DNA of 64,000 nucleotides from positions 186,001-250,000 of the forward strand of contig JACRBN010000016.1 in assembly GCA_016213105.1 (NCBI GenBank). The letters are read 5' to 3'. Below, piece after piece: positions 42,170-50,300 of the stretch. Every line of letters begins with the position of its first letter. Position 1 is the stretch's first letter. The translations under genes were made by a program, and so were the position numbers. Below the pieces are notes generated by a model, which saw nothing but the letters and a program-made list of their open reading frames with translations, ran no database searches and was not told the DNA's origin. The DNA is from Chloroflexota bacterium (GTDB lineage Bacteria > Chloroflexota > Anaerolineae > Anaerolineales > Villigracilaceae).

Positions 42170-43492
42170 TTACCCAAACAACCTGCCCAATCCTTTGCCG
42201 CCTGTTTTTTGCAGGGTCTTCATCAACTTCTGCGCCTCGCGGAACTGCTTGATGAGGCGGTTGACCTCCTGCACTTCCACGCCCGAACCGGCCGCGATGC
42301 GGCGGCGACGCGATGCGTTCAGGATCTCGGGATCACGGCGTTCCTTCAAGGTCATCGAACTGATGATGGCCTCGGAGGTCTTGAAATTCTTCTCGATATC
42401 CTTCGGGTCAACCTGGCGGGCGGCCTGGCCGAACTGGCCCGGCAGCATATCCATGATCTGGGCCAGCGGGCCCATCTTTTTCATCTGGCGCATCTGGTCA
42501 AGGAAGTCCTCCAGCGTAAACTGGCCCTTCATCATGCGGTCGGCGGTTTTCTGCGAGGCAGCCTGGTCGAAGGCGGCCTCGGCCTTTTCGATCAGGCCGA
42601 TCATGTCGCCCATGCCCAGGATGCGCGAGGATAGGCGCGAGGGGTCGTAACTTTCGAGCGCGTCGAGCTTTTCGCCTGTACCGATGAACTTGATCGGCAC
42701 GCCCGTCACCGAGCGGATGGAGATGGCCGCGCCGCCGCGCGAGTCGCCGTCCATCTTGGTCAGCATCAGGCCCGTGATGTTGACGTTATCGCGGAAACCT
42801 TGCGCGATGGGCAGCGCCTCCTGGCCGATCATCGAGTCGATCACGAGCAGGATTTCCACGGGATTGACCTTCGCGGCGATGGCCTTCAGCTCGGACATCA
42901 ACTCCGCATCCAACTGGGAACGACCCGCCGTGTCCACGATCATGACGCCAAACCCGCCCTTATCGGCCTTGTCGAGGGCGCGCCTGGCAAGCTCGGGCGG
43001 CGTGATGGAAAGGTCCGCCTCGACGGGGACATCCAGCCGTTCGCCCAACTGCTGCAACTGCTGGACAGCCGCGGGACGATAGGGATCGCCGGCCACAAGC
43101 AGGACGCGCTCCCCTTTCGAGCGCAGAAGCCGCGCCAGCTTGCCCGCGGCAGTCGTCTTGCCCGAACCCTGCAAACCGACCAGCATGACCACGCGCGGCT
43201 TCGGCCCCGAGAGATTCAACGGGGCAGGCTCGCCCAGAGTGGCGATCAATTCCTCGTTGACGATCTTGACAACCTGCTGCCCGGGATTGAGCGCCTTCGA
43301 GACCTCGGCCCCGACGGCGCGCTCGCGCACACGGGCAATGAAGGTCTTGACCACGCTGAAGTGTACGTCGGCCTCGAGCAGGGCGAGGCGCACTTCGCGC
43401 ATGGCGGCATCCACATCCGCTTCGCTAAGCTTGCCACGTTTGCGGAGTTGGTCGAACAGTTGGTTGAGTCTTCCAGTGAGTGTCTCGAACAT
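42170..43492 (-). CDS. ffh: Signal recognition particle protein Ffh
   Basis: The 440-residue GTPase has the N domain (1-95), the G domain with P-loop GLQGSGKTT (106-114), DTAGRSQLD and TKMDGDSRGGAA, and a methionine-rich M domain (about 325-440) with GMGDMIGLIEKAE, RRRRIAAGSGVEVQEVNRLIKQF. With 4.5S RNA it delivers nascent membrane proteins to FtsY. The start at 43492 (MFETLTGRLN) is set by homology; the frame from 43609 is artefactual. No 4.5S RNA was identified nearby. Confidence 0.95.
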   Translation of the reverse strand: MFETLTGRLNQLFDQLRKRGKLSEADVDAAMREVRLALLEADVHFSVVKTFIARVRERAVGAEVSKALNPGQQVVKIVNEELIATLGEPAPLNLSGPKPRVVMLVGLQGSGKTTAAGKLARLLRSKGERVLLVAGDPYRPAAVQQLQQLGERLDVPVEADLSITPPELARRALDKADKGGFGVMIVDTAGRSQLDAELMSELKAIAAKVNPVEILLVIDSMIGQEALPIAQGFRDNVNITGLMLTKMDGDSRGGAAISIRSVTGVPIKFIGTGEKLDALESYDPSRLSSRILGMGDMIGLIEKAEAAFDQAASQKTADRMMKGQFTLEDFLDQMRQMKKMGPLAQIMDMLPGQFGQAARQVDPKDIEKNFKTSEAIISSMTLKERRDPEILNASRRRRIAAGSGVEVQEVNRLIKQFREAQKLMKTLQKTGGKGLGRLFG

Positions 43493-43602
43493 GGGGTCCC
43501 TTTCAGCGCAGGCGGGGATTGTAGTGCGGAAGCAGGCCAGGGTCAAGGGCTTCGTCCAGTGCAGGCAACCACGGGAAACCCATTTTGATTTCCAAAAATT
43601 GC

Positions 43603-43631
43603 TTGACAATCTCCAACCCTGCTAGTAAAAT
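43603..43631 (+). promoter_or_regulatory. Promoter of the tRNA-Phe/Gly/Cys cluster
   Basis: TTGACA (43603-43608) and TAAAAT (43626-43631) with a 17-base spacer, 27 bases ahead of tRNA-Phe. It is the best sigma70-type promoter in the window. Confidence 0.85.
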
Positions 43632-43658
43632 CACGGACGCTTAACAACAGAATACCTG

Positions 43659-43731
43659 GCCGAGATAGCTCAGTTGGTAGAGCACGCGACTGAAAATCGC
43701 GGTGTCCCCAGTTCGATCCTGGGTCTCGGCA
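43659..43731 (+). tRNA. tRNA-Phe (GAA)
   Basis: A 73-base cloverleaf: acceptor GCCGAGA/TCTCGGC, anticodon arm GCGACTGAAAATCGC (anticodon GAA), T-loop TTCGATC, discriminator A, no encoded CCA. Confidence 0.94.
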
Positions 43732-43757
43732 CTCTCGGTCAGTTAGACGGCCAAGAC

Positions 43758-43833
<76 letters not shown>

Positions 43834-43845
43834 TGTTCTTTAATC

Positions 43846-43916
43846 GGCGTCGTGGCCAAGTGGTAAGGCAAGGGTCTGCAAAACCCTCATCAGGGGTCCG
43901 AATCCCCTCGACGCCT
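43846..43916 (+). tRNA. tRNA-Cys (GCA)
   Basis: A 71-base cloverleaf: acceptor GGCGTCG/CGACGCC, anticodon arm GGGTCTGCAAAACCC (anticodon GCA), T-loop TCCGAAT, discriminator T, no encoded CCA. A degenerate copy of its 3' part lies at 44107-44151. Confidence 0.94.
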
Positions 43917-43921
43917 CAAAG

Positions 43922-43948
43922 CGAGTCCAGCAATGGGCTCGTTTTTTT
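43922..43948 (+). terminator. Terminator of the tRNA cluster
   Basis: Stem CGAGTCC/GGGCTCG (one T-G pair), loop AGCAAT, followed by seven T. Confidence 0.85.
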
Positions 43949-43982
43949 GGTTCATTGGTATTTGGTGGAGCACCTAACATTT

Positions 43983-44054
43983 CACCACAGAGACCACAGA
44001 GTTCACTGAGAAAAACCTCTAAAAATCTCCATGTTCTCCGTGTACTCTGTGGTG
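43983..44054. repeat. 72-bp CACCACAGAG-type inverted repeat element
   Basis: Ends CACCACAGAG and CTCTGTGGTG are exact inverted repeats. The inside is built of further CAGAG/CTCTG motifs. I recognise this as a common intergenic element in environmental genomes. It lies in the 401-base gene-free stretch between tRNA-Cys and the giant surface-protein gene. Confidence 0.65.
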
Positions 44055-44106
44055 GGCAAGGGGTTTTACCCCACTCAAAACCAGAGAGCCGTTTTTTATC
44101 TCTCAT

Positions 44107-44151
44107 GGGTCTCCCCGCAGGGGGGACGGTGCGAATCCCCTTGACACCTCA
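44107..44151 (+). pseudogene. Degenerate tRNA-Cys 3' end
   Basis: The segment ending GGTGCGAATCCCCTTGAC then ACCTCAA matches the tRNA-Cys 3' end at 22 of 25 positions. Upstream similarity is limited to GGGTCT at the matching distance. It may be the remnant of a duplicated tRNA or of a tRNA-targeted integration. Confidence 0.5.
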
Positions 44152-44160
44152 ACATGACAT

Positions 44161-44246
44161 CCGCAACATGAATGTTGCGGTACATGTTTTTTGCGCAGGT
44201 TGTCCAAAATACATAACCGCCCTGGAGTTGATTCCAGGGCGGTTAT
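44161..44246. terminator. Palindrome plus strong hairpin downstream of the giant SLH gene
   Basis: CCGCAACAT/ATGTTGCGG around GA (44161-44180) is followed by a 14-bp stem ATAACCGCCCTGGA/TCCAGGGCGGTTAT with loop GTTGAT (44213-44246). The latter is probably the minus-strand terminator of the SLH gene, although the T-tract is poor (ATGTATTTT). Confidence 0.45.
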
Positions 44247-44317
44247 GGTTTCTTACTCTGGTGGGAGGATCAGGATCACCCATCCTCCCGGTTTGGAGTC
44301 GTCAGATCCTTCGCGGG

Positions 44318-47300
44318 TTACGGTGTGGGCAGGTCGAAGGTCTTGACGAGGAAGACGGACATCTGGTCGCGGGTGACAGAGGTGGACGGGCAGTAATTTC
44401 CGCCGCCGCAGCCACCAGTCACACCTTCGGCAGCCAGTTGTTTGATCCACGCCGCAGCCCAATAGGTCACAGGCACGTCGTTGAAACCAGTGCTGGTTCC
44501 CACAGGAGGCGGTGTATAGGTATTGCCGTACTTGGTGCGCAGCAGGAAGACAGCCATCTGGTCGCGGGTGACGACGGTGGCCGGGCAATACTTGCCTCCA
44601 CCGCAGCCGCCGGTCACACCTTCGGCGGCCAGTTGCTTGATCCAGGCAGCGGCCCAATGCGTGATGGGCACGTCACTGAAGCCGGTGCTGGTTCCGACTG
44701 CCGGGGGATTGTAGTCTGCGCCATGCTTGGCCTTCAACAGGAAGACGGCCATCTGGTCGCGGGTAACTGCTTTGACCGGGCAGTAAATGAGCGGGCTGGC
44801 GCCGCATCCGCCGGTGATCTTGAAGGCATAGAGCGACTCCACATACTTCCAGGCCCAGTGGCTCATGGGAACGTCAGCAAAGGTCGCAGAGTTGACACCG
44901 GAGACCGTCAGGATGCCATCGACGTACGTGGTGAAGTCATAGTTGTTGTCCAGGCCGCCCGAGCAGACGATCGGGTAGGTGCCTGGCGATCCGTGCGCGA
45001 CAGACACGCCGCAGGTCGGGGCGGTGTCGATCACAGCAGCGGTTTCGCCATTCTGCAAACCGGTCAGGGTGAAGATGAAGGCCGGGTCGGAAGCGCCAAA
45101 GGCCTTGGTCTGGCTGACCGCGGTCACGGTCAGGGCAGCCTTGTTCACAGCCAGGGTACCGTTGGCATAGGAGATGGTGTAGTTGCCAAGTCCCGTGCCG
45201 AGGGCGGCGCTGGGCGCGATGGGGTAGGTCCCGACGCTGGCTGTGGCAGCCGCGCCATTGCTGGTAAGCGTCACAGAGGCGACGGCATCGGCATTGACCA
45301 GGCCCAACACCGTGAACTCAGTGCCGGCGAAGGTCTTGACCGCGCCATAGGTCTTGCTGGCATTGTTGGCCGTGATGGTCAGCGACCTGGCGTTGACTGT
45401 GAGGGTGCCATTGGCGTAGGTGATGGTGTAGTTACCAAGGCCGGTACCGAGGGCCGTGCTGGGAACGATTGTGTAGGGGCCGACTGCGGCCGTGGCGGGC
45501 GCGCCGTCGCTGGTCAGGGTCACGCTGCTGACCGTGTCGGAACCGATCAAGCCGGTAACGACAAACTCCGCGCCGGTGAAGGTGGCAATATCTCCGTAGG
45601 TTTTGCTGGCATTGTTGGCTGTGATGGTTAGAGCCTTGGGTTCGACTGTCAGCAAGCCGGAGATATAGTTGAATTCGTACTTGTCATCCACGCCGCCGGA
45701 ACAGGTGACGGGATAGGGGCTGCCAACGACCGTGAAGGGTCCAGCGCCCGCAGTGCAGGTCGGAGCCGTATCCAGATCGGAAATATCATCGTCAGACACG
45801 AAGCCGGTGATGGTGGGCGTGAGGGTCGGGAGCGCGCCGCCATAGACGATGCTGGGGCTGGGAGCCGTCACGTCCAGGATGATCTTGGCAGTGACGGTGA
45901 ACAGGCCATTGTGATAGACAATGGTGTAGTTCGAGCCCGCATCGCCGCCAGAGCAGACGATTGGATAGGTGCCAACATCGGTGTGCGGATCGGCAACCAA
46001 GCAGGTGGGAGCGGCGATGAAGTCATCGGGAGCGATGAAGCCGCTGACCGAGTAGTCGAAGAGCGGGTCGGGGCTGCCCACGAAGACGATCTTGTTGTTG
46101 GCCGTGACATGCAAATCGGCAGGCGTGATGGCGCCAAGCGCGGTGATGAAGGAAATATCGTAGTTCGCGCCGCCGTTACCATCATCGATGGAGCCGATCG
46201 GGGTCAGAACCTTGCCAACACCGGCGTTCTTGTCATTGAAGGATTGGGTCCAGTTGGCGGTGTCGCCCACGGCCAGACTGCCCGAAGTAATGGTCGGCAG
46301 GGCAGCCGAGGAGGCGTTGCCGTCGTAGACCTTGGTATCGCTGGCGGCGGTGACCGCCATCGCGCGGACGGTGATCTCGCCATCCGTCACTGCAACGAAG
46401 GACACGAGGTAGTTGTTGCCGCCGTTGCCGTCGTCGACCAGGCCAGACGCGGTCAGCGTCTTGCCGGTGCCGACGTTGCGGGTGTCGAAGGCCTGGGAGA
46501 AGGCTTCCGTATCGGCGCCCACCAGGGCAGGCGTGATGGTCGGTTCCGCAGCGGAGACAGATGTCCCGTCGTAGACCTTGCTGTCGGTCACGGCTGTGAC
46601 GGTGATGCCCAGCTTGGAGATCGTGCCGGTATTCACCGAGACGAAGGTTACGTCGTAGTTCAGACCGCCGTTGCCATCGTCGACCGAACCGCTGGGGGTC
46701 AGCGTCTTGCCGGTGGCGGCATTCTTATCGGCAAAGGCCTGCGAGAAGCCTTCCGTATCGCCGCCCACCAGGGCAGGCGCGACGGTCGGTTTGGCCGCGG
46801 AGGCGGTCGTCCCGTCGTAGACCTTGCTGTCGGTCACGGCTGTGACGGTGATGCCCAGCTTGGTGATCGAGCCGTTATGCACCGCGACGAAGGTGACGAT
46901 GTAGTTGTTGCCGCCATTGTCATCGTTGATCGCGCCAGCCGGGGTCAGGGTCTTGCCCGAGGCGACGTGGCGGGTATCGAAGGTCTGCGTCCATGCGGCG
47001 GTATCGTCGCCAACCAATGCCCCGGAGGTGATGGTCGGCACGCCGTCGGATGCGATGGTTCCATCGTAGACCTTGCTGTCCGTCACCGCGGTCACGGTCA
47101 GGGCGGCCGGGTTGATGGTGAAGTCGGCGGTGTGGTAGGTGATGGCGTAGTTGGAGAGCACACCGGCCGGGGCCAGGGTGGCGCTGATCGGATACGCGCC
47201 AGCGTTCTCACCGGCAGTGCGGCTGTAGGTGGCCGTCACGCCATCGGCAGGCAGGAAGCCGCTCAGGGCGCCGCCCAGGATCGGGTCTGTCGCGCCATAG

Positions 47301-50300
47301 GTCTTGGCGGCGGCAGAGGGTGTCACGGAGGCGGGCTTGGGGGCGATGGTGAAGTCGACCGGGGTGTAGGTGATGGTGTAGTTGGAAAGCACACCCGTCG
47401 GGGCGAGGACGGCGCTGATGGGATAGTCGCCAGCGTTCTCGCCAGCGGCGCGGCTGTAGGCAGCCGTCACGCCATCGGCGGGCAGGAAGCCGGTCAGGGT
47501 GCCGTCAAGAGTCGGGTCGGCATCGCCATAGACCTTGCCGGCAACGGTCGGCGTCACGGAAGCGTTCTTTGGGGTGATAGTGAAGTCGGCAGTGTTATAG
47601 GTGATCGTGTAATTGGACAGCACGCCAGCCGGGTCGAGCGCCGCGCTGATCGTGTACGGCCCACCGAGGACGGTCTCGCCAGCCACACGTGCATAGGTGG
47701 CAGTTACGCCATCGGCCGGCAGGAAGCCGGTCAAGGTGCCGGTGAGAATCGGGTCGGCATCGCCATACACCTTGCCGGCCGCATCCGGGGTCACCGAAGC
47801 GGTTTTTGGGATGATGGTGAAGTCGGCGGTATTGTAGGTGATGGCGTAGTTGGAGAGCACGCCAGCCGGGTCGAGCACCGCGCTGATCGCGTACGGCCCG
47901 CCCAGGACGGTCTCGCCTGCGGCACGCGCATAGGTGGCAGTGACGCCATCGGCCGGCAGGAAGCCGCTCAGGGTGCCGCTGAAGGTCGGGTCAGCCGCGC
48001 CATACACCTTGCTGGCGGCATCCGGGATCACCGAAGCAGCCTTGGCGGTGATGGTGAAGTCGGCGGTGTTGTAAGTAATGGCGTAATTGGACAGCACGCC
48101 AGCCGGGTCGAGCACTGCGCTGATTGCGTACGGCCCACCGAGGACAGTCTCGCCAGCCACACGTGCATAGGTGGCAGTCACGCCATCGGCCGGCAGGAAG
48201 CCGGTCAGAGTGCCGGTCAGGGTCGGGTCGGCGTCGCCGTACACCTTGCTGAAGGCATCGGGCGTCACCGAGGCAGCCTTGGGAGTGATGGTGAAGTTGG
48301 CGGTGTTGTAGGTGAGGGCATAATTGGAGAGAACACCGTCCGGGGCCAGGGTGGCGCTGATCGCGTACGGCCCGCCCAGAACAGTCTCGCCGGCGACACG
48401 CGCATAGGTGGCAGTGACGCCATCCGCAGGCAGGAAGCCGGTCAGGGCGCCGGTCAGGGTCGGGTCGGCTTCGCCGTAGACCTTGCTGAGGGCGTCAGGC
48501 GTCACTGAAGCGGCCTTGGGCGTGATGGTGAAGTTGGCGGTATTGTAGGTGATGTCATAGTTGGAAAGCACGCCCAGCGGATCGAGCACGGCGCTGATCG
48601 CATACGGCCCGCCCAGGACGGTCTCGCCCGCGGCGCGGATGAAGACAGCCGTCACGCCATCGGCCGGCAGGAAGCCAGTCAGGGTGCCAGTCAAGGTCGG
48701 GTCGAGTTCGCCGTACACCTTGCCGGCGGCGTTCGGGGTGACCGAAGCGGCCTTGAGGGTGATGGTGAAGTCGGCGGTGTTGTAGGTGACGGTGTAGTTG
48801 GAGAGCACACCGGCCGGGGCCAGGGTGGCGCTAATCGCGTACGGTCCGCCCAGGACGGTTTCGCCAGCCACACGTGCATAGGTGGCGGTCACGCTGTCGG
48901 CCGGCAGGAAGCCGTCCAACGTACCGGTCAGGATCGGGTCAGCCTCGCCGTAGACCTTGCTGAGGGCGTCAGGCGTCACCGAAGCAGCCTTGGCGGTGAT
49001 GGTAAAGTCGGCGGTGTTGTAGGTGATGGTGTAGTTGGAGAGCACAGCCGCCGGGTCGAGCGTGGCGCTGATCGCGTACGGCCCGCCCAGGACAGTTTCA
49101 CCGGCAATACGGCTGTACGTGGCGGTTACACCATCGGCAGGCAGGAATCCATCCAACGTACCGGTCAGGATTGGGTCAGCTTCGCCATAAACCTTTGTGG
49201 CGGCGTTCGGGGTCACCGAAGCGGCCTTGGGAGTGATGGTGAAGTCGGCGGTGGCGTAGGTGATGGTGTAGTTGACAAGAACCTCAGTCGGGGCCAGGGT
49301 CGCGCTGATTGCATACGGCCCGCCCAGGACGGTTTCACCCGCGATGCGGCTGTAGGTGGCGGTCACGCCGTCGGCCGGCAGGAAGCCGGTCAGGGTGCCG
49401 GTCAGGATCGGATCGGCGTCGCCATAAACCTTGGTTGCAATATCGGGCGTCACCGAGGCGGCCTTGGGAGCCACCGTGACAGTCTGCGTCCCGGAGCTGG
49501 CGAAGAAGTTCGTGTCACCGGCGTAGCTGGCCGTGATCAGGTGGGAACCGGTCCCAACGGCGGAAGGTGTGTAGGTAACGGAGCAGGTGGCGGTCCCGCC
49601 GCTGCCCGAGAGGGTGCAAGGACTGGTGGCAAAACTGCCGCTGCCATTCGTCGCCCAGTTCACGTTGCCGGTCGGGGTATTGCTGCCGCCCGAGCGTACG
49701 ACGGTGGCAACGCACGAAATACCAGTCCCGTAGGTTGTAGTCGGAGTACCCGCGCCGCAGTTCACGCTGGTGGTGGTGGTTCTGCGATACGGCAGGGTGT
49801 AGTAGACCTTGATCGAAATGGCATCCAGGTCGGCATCGCCCCATGAACCGCTGGTACCCACCCTCACCTTGAAGGTGGCGTCGGCGAAGTCGGCCGGAGT
49901 CCAGGTGGTGCCCCATTTGTCGGTCGCGGTGCCGAGGATCGGGGTCGTGTCGTTGTTCGACATTCCAGCCGTCTTGCTGGCTGTGTAGGCGTCGGGGTTC
50001 AAGGCCGAGGTGTTCCACAAAGCGACCGTGAAATCGCGGTTCTGCATCGTCCCATTGCGCTGGCCTTCGACAGCCACCTGGATGCCGTCAATGGTGGCGT
50101 CAGCCGGGATGCCGAGGGACGGGAAGCCATATTCCGCCCAGTCGCTGCTGTTGAAAGTGGCATACTGGTCGTTGGACGTCCAACCGCGGTCCGGGTTGGA
50201 AACACTGCTGGAGGACACCGTCGCATTGGCGAAGATGAAGCCGGTATTGCCCGAGGCGGAGAGGGTCGTGAAGCTGACGTCCTCGCCATAGGCGGTGCCG

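Noticed and set aside
42170-43492. 4.5S RNA near ffh
   Set aside because: I looked at the gaps beside ffh (42000-42169 and 43493-43658) and saw no GGTG...GGAA tetraloop helix of the expected kind.
43955-45631. Plus-strand open frame of 558 codons across the tRNA-distal gap and the SLH end
   Set aside because: It runs antisense through the SLH and MBG-like domains and starts in repeat sequence.
45911-48508. Plus-strand open frame of 865 codons opposite the MBG repeats
   Set aside because: It is repetitive only because the true minus-strand gene is; composition (Gly/Arg/Val/Asp) is that of an antisense frame.
47108-49465. Tandem MBG DNA repeats as a non-coding satellite or CRISPR-like array
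   Set aside because: The units are in frame, multiples of three, and encode a known domain.
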